15,648 nucleotides of DNA from an uncultured Candidatus Saccharibacteria bacterium (GTDB taxonomy: Bacteria > Patescibacteria > Saccharimonadia > Saccharimonadales > UBA6022): contig CAMLGO010000009.1 in NCBI GenBank assembly GCA_946479665.1, forward strand, positions 1 to 15,648, in the 5' to 3' direction. Made by a program: the position numbers and the translations under genes. Below the pieces are notes generated by a model. It made no database searches. It had not been told where the DNA came from and saw only the letters and a program-made list of their open reading frames with translations. Positions 1 through 6,693 of the stretch are shown in pieces; positions within the stretch are counted from its first letter, which is position 1, and each line of letters starts with the position of its first letter.

Positions 1-2764
1 AGCAGTCGACGCACTTGTTGATAACAGCGCTGCCCGTGGTGGCTGTGCCGTTAACGCAACAGGTGGCCGTCGCCGCCTCAAGAGCATTAGCGACATGCTA
101 AAGGGTAAGCAGGGTCGTTTCCGTCAGAACCTTCTTGGTAAGCGTGTTGACTACTCTGGCCGTTCGGTGATCGTTGTTGGTCCAAAGCTAAAGATCGACC
201 AGTGTGGTCTTCCGAAGCAGATGGCCCTCGAGCTGTTCAAGCCATTCGTTATCAGCTGGCTCCTAAAGGGCGAGCACGCGCACAACATCCGTAGTGCAAC
301 TCGTTTGATCGAAGCAGGTGACACACTTGTGTGGGATGCACTTGATGCCGTGATTGAAGGCAAGTACGTTCTCTTGAACCGCGCGCCATCACTTCACCGT
401 CTTTCAATCCAGGCTTTCCAACCAAAGCTTGTTGAAGGTAAGGCTATTCAGCTTCACCCACTCGTAGCCAACGGATTCAACGCCGACTACGATGGTGACC
501 AGATGGCTGTTCACTTGCCACTCTCAAAAGAAGCGCAGCGTGAAGCACGTGAGCTTATGAGTGCAACAAACAACCTTCTAAAGCCTGCCGATGGTGCACC
601 AGTGCTCAACATTGGTCAGGACGTCGTGCTTGGTAACTACTACCTTACGTACGAAAAGCCAAGTGCTCAGACTGAAACTCGTAAAGCCTACAGCTCTGTT
701 TACGAAGCTGAGATGGCATACGACAAGGGTGCGATCCAACTTCAAACACCAATTCGTGTGTTTACTAAGGGTGAAATTCGCGATACAACGCTTGGTCGTG
801 TCTTCTTCAATGAGATTCTTCCTGCGGAGTATCCATACGATAACTCTATCCAGAGTAAGAAGCAGCTTAAGAAAGTGCTTGCAAAGATCTTCATCGACTC
901 AGGTGCTGAAGAAACGGCTCGTACTGCTGACCGCATGAAGGGTCTTGCCTTCCGCTTTGCAACGATCGCCGCTGTATCAACTGGTAAGGACGACTACATC
1001 GAGTTTAGTGAAACTGGTGAATTCGTTGCCGAAGGTGACGCTAAGACAACCCTCATCTCTGAACAATTCGACGATGGTCTTATTACCGAAGATGAGCGTT
1101 ACAACCTTACCGTAGCCGCATGGCGTAACACCGACCGTAAGATTGCCGACTTCCTCCAGAGTCAGCTCAGCGGCATGGATACAAGTATCTCTGTCATGGT
1201 TAACTCTGGTGCTCGTGGTGATATCTCAAACGTTAAATGGGCATCAGCTATGATCGGTATCATGGTTGACTCGGCTAACCGCGAGATTGAGCTTCCGATT
1301 CGAAGCAACTACAAGCAGGGTCTTTCATCACTGGAAGCTTTCGTGGCTACCCGTGGTGCGCGTAAGGGTCTGATCGACACCGCGCTTAAGACTGCCGACT
1401 CAGGATACCTTACTCGTCGTCTTGTTGACGTGTCACAAGATGTCTTCACTGTTGAAGACGAAGCTGGCGATGATGAAGGCTACGCTATCTACCGCAGCGA
1501 AACTGAGCTTACGATGATCGATTTCTCGAACCGTTTGTTTGGTCGCTTTACTGCCGAAGAGATTCCAGGACACATCGGTAAGGACGAGCTCATTACGCAG
1601 AAGATTGCAGATGCAATTGATGCCGACAAGGACATTGAAAGCGTAAAGATCCAGAGCGTTCTTTCTACCAAGAATCTTCGTGGTATTCCACGCAAGAGCT
1701 ACGGTATCGACATGTCGACTGGTCACTTGGTTGATAACGCACAGCCTGTCGGTGTTATCGCCGCTCAGTCTGTCGGTGAGCCTGGTACGCAGCTAACCCT
1801 TAAGACCTTCCACAAGGGTGGAGAAGCTGGTGGAGACATCACCCAGGGTCTCCCACGTGTTGAAGAGCTCTTTGAAGCACGTTCTCCAAAGGGTCAGGCC
1901 TTCATGACTGAAGTAACTGGTCTCGTAGATGTGTGGGAAGATGGCAAGAAGTATATCGTTCAAGTTACTCCAGCCGCTGGTCACGTCGAGCGTATTGCAC
2001 TCGAAGGCCGCACGGTGACCGTTAAATCTGGCAGCAATGTCAAGGTTGGTGACGTACTTGCAACTGGTGAGAGCGAAAGCAAGCCACTCGTTGCGCCATT
2101 CGACGGTGTTGTTGAAGTAGCAGAAGATACACTTGTTCTTGCCGCAAACGCAAGCGCACCTGTTCGCTACGAAATCCCTGGCACAATGCAGCTTGTTGTG
2201 AGTGCAAATGACAGCGTTGAAGCTGGTGATCGTTTGACAGCTGGTTCATTGAACCTGCACGACCTGATGCGCCTTAAGGGTACAGAAGCAACGCAGCGCT
2301 ACATCGTGAACGAAGTGCTTCGTATCTACGCCGCACAGGGTCAAGACGTTGCCGACAAGCACCTCGAGATCATCGTTCGTCAGATGTTTAGCCGCGTACA
2401 GATCGAAGATCCAGGTGACGGTACATTCGTTACTGGTGATATCGTATCGAAGGCTGCTGTTGTCGACATGAACGCCGAGCTCGCTGCCGAAGCTAAAGAG
2501 CTTGTGAGCTACACTCAATTGCTCCTCGGTATCACCAAGGTGTCAATCTGGAGCGACAGCTTCCTATCTGCTGCATCATTCCAAGACACGACTCGTGTAT
2601 TGATCAATGCTGCAACAACTGGTCGTGTTGACCGCCTCCATGGCCTTAAGGAGAATGTGATCATCGGTCGCAAGATCCCTGTCGGTACTGGTGCGGCTAA
2701 CTACCACCACGAAGATGATGATCTCGAAGAAGAGATCGCGGAAGACCTTGAGCTAGCTGCCTAG
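1..2764 (+). CDS. rpoC: DNA-directed RNA polymerase subunit beta' (5'-truncated by window edge)
   Basis: Largest catalytic subunit of RNA polymerase. The reading frame is open from base 2, and the first complete codons already match beta' just before the [22 protein letters not shown] block. About the first 300 residues (clamp, first zinc finger, lid) therefore lie outside the window. The catalytic magnesium loop is NADYDGDQM (codons 479-505); its three Asp are intact, and Tyr replaces the usual Phe. The bridge helix (RGARKGL...[18 protein letters not shown], from about 1352) and trigger loop ([11 protein letters not shown], about 1790-1819) are recognisable but substituted. The second zinc site has lost all four cysteines: Ala at 1463, Thr at 1667, Pro at 1688 and Ser at 1697. 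The C-terminus is acidic. The gene ends with TAG and a strong terminator. Codon use is biased to GGT, CGT and AAG, as in highly expressed genes. Identity is certain; the functional effect of the substitutions is inferred. Confidence 0.98.
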   Translation, partial: AVDALVDNSAARGGCAVNATGGRRRLKSISDMLKGKQGRFRQNLLGKRVDYSGRSVIVVGPKLKIDQCGLPKQMALELFKPFVISWLLKGEHAHNIRSATRLIEAGDTLVWDALDAVIEGKYVLLNRAPSLHRLSIQAFQPKLVEGKAIQLHPLVANGFNADYDGDQMAVHLPLSKEAQREARELMSATNNLLKPADGAPVLNIGQDVVLGNYYLTYEKPSAQTETRKAYSSVYEAEMAYDKGAIQLQTPIRVFTKGEIRDTTLGRVFFNEILPAEYPYDNSIQSKKQLKKVLAKIFIDSGAEETARTADRMKGLAFRFATIAAVSTGKDDYIEFSETGEFVAEGDAKTTLISEQFDDGLITEDERYNLTVAAWRNTDRKIADFLQSQLSGMDTSISVMVNSGARGDISNVKWASAMIGIMVDSANREIELPIRSNYKQGLSSLEAFVATRGARKGLIDTALKTADSGYLTRRLVDVSQDVFTVEDEAGDDEGYAIYRSETELTMIDFSNRLFGRFTAEEIPGHIGKDELITQKIADAIDADKDIESVKIQSVLSTKNLRGIPRKSYGIDMSTGHLVDNAQPVGVIAAQSVGEPGTQLTLKTFHKGGEAGGDITQGLPRVEELFEARSPKGQAFMTEVTGLVDVWEDGKKYIVQVTPAAGHVERIALEGRTVTVKSGSNVKVGDVLATGESESKPLVAPFDGVVEVAEDTLVLAANASAPVRYEIPGTMQLVVSANDSVEAGDRLTAGSLNLHDLMRLKGTEATQRYIVNEVLRIYAAQGQDVADKHLEIIVRQMFSRVQIEDPGDGTFVTGDIVSKAAVVDMNAELAAEAKELVSYTQLLLGITKVSIWSDSFLSAASFQDTTRVLINAATTGRVDRLHGLKENVIIGRKIPVGTGAANYHHEDDDLEEEIAEDLELAA

Positions 2765-2785
2765 TTAGTCTCGGTCATTCAATCT

Positions 2786-2824
2786 AATACCCCTGTTCGA
2801 AAGAACAGGGGTATTGCTTTTTAC
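2786..2824 (+). terminator. Intrinsic terminator of rpoC
   Basis: A perfect 13-bp stem (arms 2786-2798 and 2803-2815) is closed by a GAAA tetraloop and followed by GCTTTTTAC. It lies 21 nt after the rpoC stop and should end the rpoBC transcript. Confidence 0.93.
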
Positions 2825-2842
2825 TTAGTTTTATGGTATTAT
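2814..2842 (+). promoter_or_regulatory. Candidate promoter for the 2908-3428 gene pair
   Basis: TTGCTT (2814-2819), a 17-nt spacer and TATTAT (2837-2842) form a sigma70-type promoter whose -35 box overlaps the tail of the rpoC terminator. The predicted start is near 2849, just before a TTG-initiated mini-ORF. Confidence 0.55.
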
Positions 2843-2851
2843 CACACTGTC

Positions 2852-2911
2852 TTGAAATCAATCGTTTCGGCTCTTCTTGAGCTGACTGATAACGGGAAGG
2901 ACCTAGCGTGA
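2852..2911 (+). other. Candidate leader mini-ORF coupled to the 2908 gene
   Basis: A 19-codon frame starting with TTG three bases after the predicted transcription start encodes MKSIVSALLELTDNGKDLA. It ends in TGA that overlaps the GTG start of the next gene (GTGA, 2908-2911). The overlap is the classic geometry for translational coupling. There is no independent evidence of translation, and a frame this short could be chance. Confidence 0.3.
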
Positions 2912-3210
2912 CAACAACTGTCTTATTGAAAGCAGGGGGCGTTATGAACGAGGAGATACTGCGGCTCAAGAATAAGGCCGTGCGGTATCTGTTGATCATG
3001 CACGTTGAGTGTGTGACAATAAGTGATGGTCAAGAGACCGTCGAGCATATCCGGATCGAAAATCCGGAGATTGCACTCGCGACAACGGGAGAGGAGTTGG
3101 TTAGTGCGCTAGTAATGGCGCTTGGGCGCTGCCCAATGCCAACGATCAACTCGTTGCAGATCCGCAAACTGCTCGCCGACGTCCGTCGGTGCGTAAGCAC
3201 ACAACCGTAG
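2908..3210 (+). CDS. Small hypothetical protein (100 aa)
   Basis: No family is recognised. GTG is chosen as start because GGAAGG (2895-2900) lies 7 nt upstream. An in-frame ATG at 2944 behind a G-rich stretch is the alternative and would give 88 aa. The protein looks soluble and mixed alpha/beta: a basic helix (EEILRLKNKAVRYLL), a strand segment around HVECVTISDG, then EELVSALVMALGRCPMP and a basic C-terminal helix (RKLLADVRRC). There is no signal peptide or membrane segment. It is followed after 8 nt by the next small gene with its own Shine-Dalgarno, so the two are probably co-transcribed. Use of AGG, CGG and ATA codons is higher than in the ribosomal genes, indicating low expression. It appears to be a real gene because of the promoter, Shine-Dalgarno and terminator around the pair. 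Confidence 0.68.
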   Translation: MTTTVLLKAGGVMNEEILRLKNKAVRYLLIMHVECVTISDGQETVEHIRIENPEIALATTGEELVSALVMALGRCPMPTINSLQIRKLLADVRRCVSTQP

Positions 3211-3218
3211 GAGATACT

Positions 3219-3428
3219 GTGGGAAATGCAATTGCAGACGACGAGGTTATTGTTGAAGAGGCCAAGCACAAGTTTGGAGATCAGAGCGATGACGTCAAGA
3301 ATGCGACGTACCTTCGGGAGACGACCGCCGCGTTGCGGGCACTTGCCCGTGAGAACGCAGCGTCAAACCCTACCCTCTGTGACAAGATCTTGCGCTTTCA
3401 GGAAAAGCACAAGTTGGCCGGCATTTAG
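3219..3428 (+). CDS. Small hypothetical protein (69 aa), acidic and helical
   Basis: The start is set at GTG 3219 because AGGAG (3209-3213) sits 5 nt upstream. The earlier in-frame GTG at 3189 lies inside the preceding gene and has no such site. The product is predicted almost entirely helical, with an acidic N-terminal half (ADDEVIVEEAKHKF) and a C-terminal half of alternating charge ending in DKILRFQEKHKLAGI. It resembles a small scaffold or binding protein, but no family is recognised. It is the second gene of a two-gene unit that ends at the hairpin at 3460-3510. Confidence 0.65.
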   Translation: MGNAIADDEVIVEEAKHKFGDQSDDVKNATYLRETTAALRALARENAASNPTLCDKILRFQEKHKLAGI

Positions 3429-3450
3429 CCGCCAATCTCACGGGGTATGC

Positions 3451-3510
3451 GCCCGTTGAAAAAGGCCCGTTGAGCACAGCTCAACTCGAGCCCATTCAAC
3501 GGGCCTTTTC
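3451..3510 (+). terminator. Terminator with two competing 5' arms
   Basis: The main 14-bp stem pairs 3460-3473 with 3496-3509 and ends in CTTTTC, so it is a plausible terminator with a short T-run. A second copy of CCCGTTGA at 3452-3459 (arm GCCCGTTGAA, 3451-3460) is also perfectly complementary to the 3' arm at 3495-3504. A short inner hairpin, TTGAGC-ACA-GCTCAA (3470-3484), could form together with that alternative. The two long pairings exclude each other. Confidence 0.75.
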
Positions 3511-3570
3511 ATGTCAAAAAATACTATTGCAATTTTAGCAATGCAGGAATATTCTAAATGCAGCACGATT

Positions 3571-3600
3571 TTCGATGTCGAAAGTCGAGCCCGTTATAGT
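3571..3600 (+). promoter_or_regulatory. Candidate promoter for the 3625 gene
   Basis: TATAGT at 3595-3600 is a reasonable -10 box, with a weak -35 such as TTCGAT at 3571-3576 (18-nt spacer). It would start transcription near 3607, 18 nt before the ATG at 3625. This supports the shorter start of that gene. Confidence 0.4.
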
Positions 3601-3624
3601 CCAATACAAAGCCTGGGGGCAAAG

Positions 3625-3930
3625 ATGTCCAAGTTTGACTATGTAGGGATGCCGCCGAGTCCGAAGCGAGAAGCGAAGTTGCGCAAAAGGCACAACCAGC
3701 TTGCTAAGATGTCTCGACTGATCTGTCAAAAATTCGGCAATGTTCTCCCTGAGAACGATGTGCGAGCGCTCAGTGGTGTGCTGATTAAGCACCCCAACGC
3801 CCGCACCGGCCTACTGGAAGAACAAAACTTTCGCGGCGTGATTTCGCTGCTGAAGGCCGATAACCTCGACAGAGCGGCATTTGCTGTCGAAAAACTGGCT
3901 ACACACAGGCAGCTAGTTGCATCGATTTGA
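3625..3930 (+). CDS. Small basic hypothetical protein (101 aa)
   Basis: The frame is open from ATG 3511. That start abuts the preceding hairpin, has no Shine-Dalgarno, and lies upstream of the candidate promoter at 3595-3600. ATG 3625 has a GGGGG stretch 5 nt upstream and is preferred. The N-terminus is strongly basic (SPKREAKLRKRHNQLAK), followed by two or three predicted helices (DVRALSGVLIK, NFRGVISLLKADNLDRAAFAVEKLATHRQL). The pattern would suit a small nucleic-acid-binding or ribosome-associated protein, but that is inference and no family is recognised. It stops with TGA (3928-3930), so TGA is a stop codon in this genome. It is flanked by hairpins on both sides and so forms a single-gene unit. 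Confidence 0.6.
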   Translation: MSKFDYVGMPPSPKREAKLRKRHNQLAKMSRLICQKFGNVLPENDVRALSGVLIKHPNARTGLLEEQNFRGVISLLKADNLDRAAFAVEKLATHRQLVASI

Positions 3931-3937
3931 AGCTCGG

Positions 3938-3990
3938 AGAGGAGCCCGCGAAGGAATTCGCTTGAGCTCTTCCCGGGCTCCTCTTTTATC
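3938..3990 (+). terminator. Intrinsic terminator after the 3625 gene
   Basis: An 11-bp perfect stem (arms 3938-3948 and 3974-3984) is followed by TTTTATC, 7 nt after the stop codon. The 25-nt loop contains GAATTC and GAGCTC palindromes. Confidence 0.85.
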
Positions 3991-4019
3991 TTGAAATAAC
4001 TGTGCATATCTGTTATGAT
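3991..4019 (+). promoter_or_regulatory. Strong promoter of rpsL-rpsG
   Basis: TTGAAA (3991-3996), a 17-nt spacer and TATGAT (4014-4019) give the best sigma70-type match in the window. The predicted start is about 4025-4026, exactly at an ATG that opens a mini-ORF. Confidence 0.8.
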
Positions 4020-4024
4020 CATTT

Positions 4025-4164
4025 ATGAGTTTCCTCTCTAAGGATTGCCAGGCGTATTGAATGTGTACGCGCCAGGCGAACGCCCTAGAGGATGACATAG
4101 CGAGGCGATGCTGAAGCCAGACTATACAAAAGAGGTACATCTTACCTCGACAATAAGTGAATAA
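4025..4164 (+). promoter_or_regulatory. rpsL leader tiled with three mini-ORFs
   Basis: The roughly 150-nt leader can be read as a chain of three tiny ORFs. ATG 4025 (MSFLSKDCQAY, stop 4058-4060) is followed immediately, in the same frame, by ATG 4061 (MCTRQANALEDDIARRC, stop 4112-4114). ATG 4108 overlaps that end ([18 protein letters not shown], stop 4162-4164) and stops directly before the CAGGAG ribosome site of rpsL. GCCAGGCG occurs at 4047-4054 and again at 4071-4078. Hairpin GAGGTA-CATCT-TACCTC lies at 4132-4148, and a weaker one (GGCGTA...TACGC) lies at about 4051-4070. This suggests leader-peptide or structural control of ribosomal protein synthesis. Translation of the mini-ORFs is unproven. 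Confidence 0.4.
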
Positions 4165-4175
4165 CAGGAGTTTTA

Positions 4176-4589
4176 ATGCCAACAATCAATCAATTGGTAC
4201 GAAAGCCTCGCAAGATTGCTAACAAAAAGAGTAAATCACCTGCGCTCGGCCGTATCCACAATGCACTAAAGACTCGTTACTACGATCAAGATGCCCCACT
4301 AAAGCGTGGTGTATGTATCAAAGTAACGACAAAGACACCAAAAAAGCCTAACTCAGCACTTCGTAAAGTTGCTCGTGTTCGCTTGACTAACGGTCAAGAA
4401 GTTTGGGCTTACATCGGTGGTGAAGGTCACAACCTCCAGGAGCACGCTGTTGTGCTCGTACGCGGTGGTCGCGTGCCAGACCTCCCAGGTGTTCGTTACC
4501 ACATTGTTCGTGGTGCGCTCGACCTCCAGGGTGTTGCCAAGCGTCAGCAAGGCCGTTCTAAGTACGGTGCTAAGAAGGAAGATAAGTAA
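4176..4589 (+). CDS. rpsL: 30S ribosomal protein S12
   Basis: S12 sits in the decoding centre of the 30S subunit and controls accuracy. The 137-aa protein starts [10 protein letters not shown] and contains [44 protein letters not shown] and SKYGAKK, so identity is certain. It is the longer form, with about 13 extra residues before KRGVC as in Firmicutes S12. Lys56-Lys57 of the PKKPNS loop (E. coli 42-43) are kept. At residue 101 (codon 4476-4478), GRVPDLPG replaces the usual GRVKDLPG. That lysine (E. coli K88, B. subtilis K101) is a streptomycin-resistance site. The neighbouring Asp that RimO methylthiolates is kept. The Shine-Dalgarno CAGGAG (4165-4170) lies 5 nt before the ATG. The stop overlaps the rpsG start by one base (TAATG). 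Confidence 0.99.
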   Translation: MPTINQLVRKPRKIANKKSKSPALGRIHNALKTRYYDQDAPLKRGVCIKVTTKTPKKPNSALRKVARVRLTNGQEVWAYIGGEGHNLQEHAVVLVRGGRVPDLPGVRYHIVRGALDLQGVAKRQQGRSKYGAKKEDK

Positions 4590-5068
4590 TGCCTCGTAAA
4601 GTAACTAAATCACTACAACGCGTTCCATCACCTGATCGTAAGTATCAGAGCCCAATGGTGCAGCGCCTTATCAACAAGTCTATGCTTGATGGTAAAAAAC
4701 TTGTTGCAGAACGTGCTGTTTACACTGCACTTGAAATCGCAGCTAAGAAGCTTGATTCAGAAGACCCACTAGCGGTATTCGAACGCGCTCTTAAGAATGT
4801 TTCACCAAACTTCGAAGTTAAATCTCGTCGTGTCGGTGGTGCAAACTACCAAATTCCATTCCCAGTTGCTGGCCACCGTCAACTGCACTACGCATTTAGC
4901 TGGCTTGTACAGTCTGCGCGTGCTCGTAGCGGTATGCCTTACGCACAACGTCTTGCACTTGAAATCGTTGATGCATACAACGAAGCCGGTGCTGCCTTCA
5001 AGAAGAAGGAAGACACCCACAAGATGGCAGAGGCAAACCGTGCCTTCGCTCACTTTGCCCGCAGCTAA
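4589..5068 (+). CDS. rpsG: 30S ribosomal protein S7
   Basis: S7 nucleates assembly of the 30S head and lines the E site. The 159-aa protein has MPRK at the start, then the family blocks INKSMLDGKK, DPLAVFERAL, NVSPNFEVKSRRVGGANYQIP, LVQSARARS and KKKEDTHKMAEANRAFAH, and is of normal length. The usual VRPERR stretch reads PVAGHRQ, a mild divergence. Its ATG shares one base with the rpsL stop (TAATG), so translation is coupled to rpsL. It is the last gene of this two-gene operon, since a terminator follows within 20 nt. fusA, normally next, lies 5.3 kb away. Confidence 0.99.
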   Translation: MPRKVTKSLQRVPSPDRKYQSPMVQRLINKSMLDGKKLVAERAVYTALEIAAKKLDSEDPLAVFERALKNVSPNFEVKSRRVGGANYQIPFPVAGHRQLHYAFSWLVQSARARSGMPYAQRLALEIVDAYNEAGAAFKKKEDTHKMAEANRAFAHFARS

Positions 5069-5087
5069 TAGCTCACGGCGCAATTCT

Positions 5088-5118
5088 AAATATCCCTGCA
5101 TCAAGCGGGGATATTTTT
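5088..5118 (+). terminator. Intrinsic terminator of rpsL-rpsG
   Basis: Stem AAATATCCCTGC (5088-5099) pairs with GCGGGGATATTT (5105-5116), 12 bp with one G-U, loop ATCAA, followed by more T residues. It separates the ribosomal genes from the downstream unknown gene. Confidence 0.92.
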
Positions 5119-5136
5119 TATGTCTGGCGGCTACTG

Positions 5137-5142
5137 TATAGT
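5137..5142 (+). promoter_or_regulatory. Candidate -10 box for the 5161 gene
   Basis: TATAGT (5137-5142), preceded directly by TG, lies just after the rpsG terminator. The -35 region is T-rich and weak. The predicted start near 5149 falls at the AGAGGAG ribosome site, leaving a leader of only about 12 nt. Confidence 0.4.
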
Positions 5143-5160
5143 ATGAATAGAGGAGCTGCT

Positions 5161-6129
5161 ATGGCCGAACGAATTCCAGACGATTCTTCACCTGAATATT
5201 CCAAACCCCCTTTACCTTCCGAAGAGATGTTCTTCGTGGCCAAAAGATTTCAACAGGAGGTTGAGCAGCAACCGCTTACATATGAGGAGCTGGATAGAAT
5301 AGCAAGGGATCGCTGCGAGCAACTCAACAGTTTTGCGGGTGAGGCGTCTCTGATGGGCGAAAGGGCATCAGTTTCGGCCGAGAGAGTACTGCTTGCAGAA
5401 GGCAGGTCGCAGATTGATGGACAAAGATTTATTGTGCGTCGTCCGCGCGATCTTGACCGGCTAGAGACAATAACGGGAAACTTTTCCGGATACGGCTACC
5501 TTGTGACTGAACATGACAATGGATATCGGTGCACGATTGGAGCAAAGATTATTACTGGATACGATACGACGCTGCCGTTCTCGGAGGGTGCTCTTGTGAC
5601 ATTTTGTCCGGTAGACGTGTCACAGATCGAGTTTGAACGGGAGCAAAAGGAACAGCAGCTTGATGAGATTCGCATGAAGCTCGATCATATGTCAAAAAAT
5701 GTTCCATGGGAGATTGTAGAGGCTGTCGAGTTCATCGATAAACTTGCAACAGGGCAGGCTATCGAGAATGTCAGATTTCTTCATGAGCTCTCCGTTAAGG
5801 TGCAGCTACTTCTGATGCATGTTGAGAAAATGCCAGATTCCAGTGTTCCTATTGATCTTCTGCTTGAGTTATTGTCGGTACATCTTGGGTTGCCTCAAAA
5901 GTTGAATATTAACACGAACATGTATCGCAGTCCTATTGCAGGCTCATCGGAGTGGAGGGTGTATCGCAGTGATAAGGGAACTGCCCGCTATCTGCCGGGT
6001 ATCGAGTCTCACTTATTGATTGCCCAGTCAATGCAGCGCCAGGATATTTTTTTGGCAGGTACGCATGAGGATCGAGCGGTGCAAATTCCATTGAGTGACC
6101 TTGTCATCGTGGAGCCTGCCTTAAAGTAG
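5161..6129 (+). CDS. Hypothetical soluble protein (322 aa)
   Basis: No family is recognised. ATG 5161 is chosen because AGAGGAG (5149-5155) is 5 nt upstream; the in-frame ATG at 5143 overlaps the promoter region. The N-terminal third is acidic and helical. The middle (about residues 90-155) is rich in beta segments and glycine (GNFSGYGYLVTEHDNGYRC, then IGAKIITGYD). A heptad-like charged helix follows (EFEREQKEQQLDEIRMKLDHM), probably a short coiled coil, and then a helical region around residues 185-250. The C-terminus carries RYLPGIESHLLIAQ (from about residue 276) and IPL near 309. A similar pair occurs at the N-terminus of the 6694 gene. There is no signal peptide or membrane span, so it is probably cytoplasmic. 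It may be a lineage-specific protein. Confidence 0.75.
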   Translation: MAERIPDDSSPEYSKPPLPSEEMFFVAKRFQQEVEQQPLTYEELDRIARDRCEQLNSFAGEASLMGERASVSAERVLLAEGRSQIDGQRFIVRRPRDLDRLETITGNFSGYGYLVTEHDNGYRCTIGAKIITGYDTTLPFSEGALVTFCPVDVSQIEFEREQKEQQLDEIRMKLDHMSKNVPWEIVEAVEFIDKLATGQAIENVRFLHELSVKVQLLLMHVEKMPDSSVPIDLLLELLSVHLGLPQKLNINTNMYRSPIAGSSEWRVYRSDKGTARYLPGIESHLLIAQSMQRQDIFLAGTHEDRAVQIPLSDLVIVEPALK

Positions 6130-6136
6130 AGTGAAA

Positions 6137-6154
6137 ATCTCATGTGTGTGAGAT
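6137..6154 (+). repeat. Short inverted repeat after the 5161 gene
   Basis: ATCTCA-TGTGTG-TGAGAT forms a 6-bp hairpin 8 nt after the stop codon and about 30 nt upstream of the next -10 box. It has no T-run, so it could be an operator or a weak RNA end rather than an intrinsic terminator. Confidence 0.35.
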
Positions 6155-6183
6155 ATATCACAGCCAGCGAGGTTCGAGGACTG

Positions 6184-6189
6184 TATGAT
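6184..6189 (+). promoter_or_regulatory. Candidate -10 box for the 6220 membrane gene
   Basis: TATGAT (6184-6189), preceded by CTG, lies 30 nt before the ATG at 6220. The -35 region (CAGCCA at 6161-6166, 17-nt spacer) is weak. Confidence 0.4.
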
Positions 6190-6219
6190 ACGGGCGTAGT
6201 AACTAGTTAGGAGGTGCGT

Positions 6220-6603
6220 ATGAAATTCATTTCATCAAAGGTTCACGGTATATTGGATTATATAGTGGCTGCTGCTTTGTTCTTTGCTCCAGTTATATTT
6301 GGATTTCAGGCGGTTGGCGGAGCGGCCGTTGTGGTTCCGATGGTGCTAGGTATCATACTTCTCATTTACAGCCTGCTTACGCAATATGAGCTCGGTGTCT
6401 TTAAGCTGATAGATTTTCAATATCACTTAGCAATAGATGTGTTGGCTGCGGTATTTCTTGCCGTATCACCATTTCTGTTTGGCTTTATTGATCAAGCGGT
6501 GAACGCATGGTTACCTCATATCCTTGTTGGTGTCGTGGTGGTGCTCGTCGTTATGTTCTCACAACCAGTTCCAGAGAGTCAGATGCGAAGAGCGGCAATG
6601 TAG
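6220..6603 (+). CDS. Four-helix membrane protein with internal duplication (SPW-repeat-like)
   Basis: The 127-aa integral membrane protein has four hydrophobic segments, at about residues 10-29, 34-54, 67-88 and 96-115. The start is ATG 6220, since AGGAGG (6209-6214) lies 5 nt upstream; the in-frame GTG at 6214 overlaps that ribosome site. The two halves repeat one pattern, H-x3-D-x(10)-P-x2-FGF: once in HGILDY...APVIFGF and again in HLAIDV...SPFLFGF. This pattern resembles small bacterial SPW-repeat membrane proteins, whose function is unknown. The assignment rests on the motif pattern alone. It stands as a single gene with its own promoter and a near-perfect Shine-Dalgarno. Confidence 0.78.
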   Translation: MKFISSKVHGILDYIVAAALFFAPVIFGFQAVGGAAVVVPMVLGIILLIYSLLTQYELGVFKLIDFQYHLAIDVLAAVFLAVSPFLFGFIDQAVNAWLPHILVGVVVVLVVMFSQPVPESQMRRAAM

Positions 6604-6617
6604 CTACGGAATCGGTA

Positions 6618-6646
6618 TTGCTCAACCACCATATGTAGTGTATAAA
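6618..6646 (+). promoter_or_regulatory. Candidate promoter for the 6694 gene
   Basis: TTGCTC (6618-6623), a 17-nt spacer and TATAAA (6641-6646) predict a start near 6653, only 4 nt before the ATG of a mini-ORF at 6657. Confidence 0.55.
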
Positions 6647-6656
6647 TGAAAATAAC

Positions 6657-6692
6657 ATGAGCACTACGATGTATAGGGAAATCGGGGACTAG
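6657..6692 (+). other. Candidate leader mini-ORF coupled to the 6694 gene
   Basis: An 11-codon frame (MSTTMYREIGD) starts 4 nt after the predicted transcription start. It ends in TAG one base before the ATG of the next gene (TAGTATG). The CGGGGA ribosome site of that gene lies inside the mini-ORF, so ribosomes finishing it would stand on the next start. Confidence 0.33.
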
Positions 6693-6693
6693 T

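Noticed and set aside
1433..1726. Minus-strand open frame of 97 codons within rpoC
   Set aside because: It is a shadow of a highly biased coding frame; no start signals and no recognisable protein.
3189..3218. Earlier GTG start for the 3219 gene
   Set aside because: It lies within the preceding gene without a ribosome site. GTG 3219 has AGGAG at ideal spacing.
3451..3510. CRISPR-like or mobile-element repeat from the doubled CCCGTTGA
   Set aside because: There are only two short copies, explained by hairpin arms; no regular spacers, no target-site duplications and no transposase nearby.
3511..3624. N-terminal extension of the 3625 gene starting at ATG 3511
   Set aside because: The start touches the upstream hairpin, lacks a Shine-Dalgarno and lies upstream of a candidate -10 box. 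The better-supported start is 3625.
4058..4063. Recoded UGA joining the two same-frame rpsL leader mini-ORFs
   Set aside because: UGA is used as an ordinary stop elsewhere in the window (for example 3928-3930 and 13020-13022), and no selenocysteine-type element is evident.
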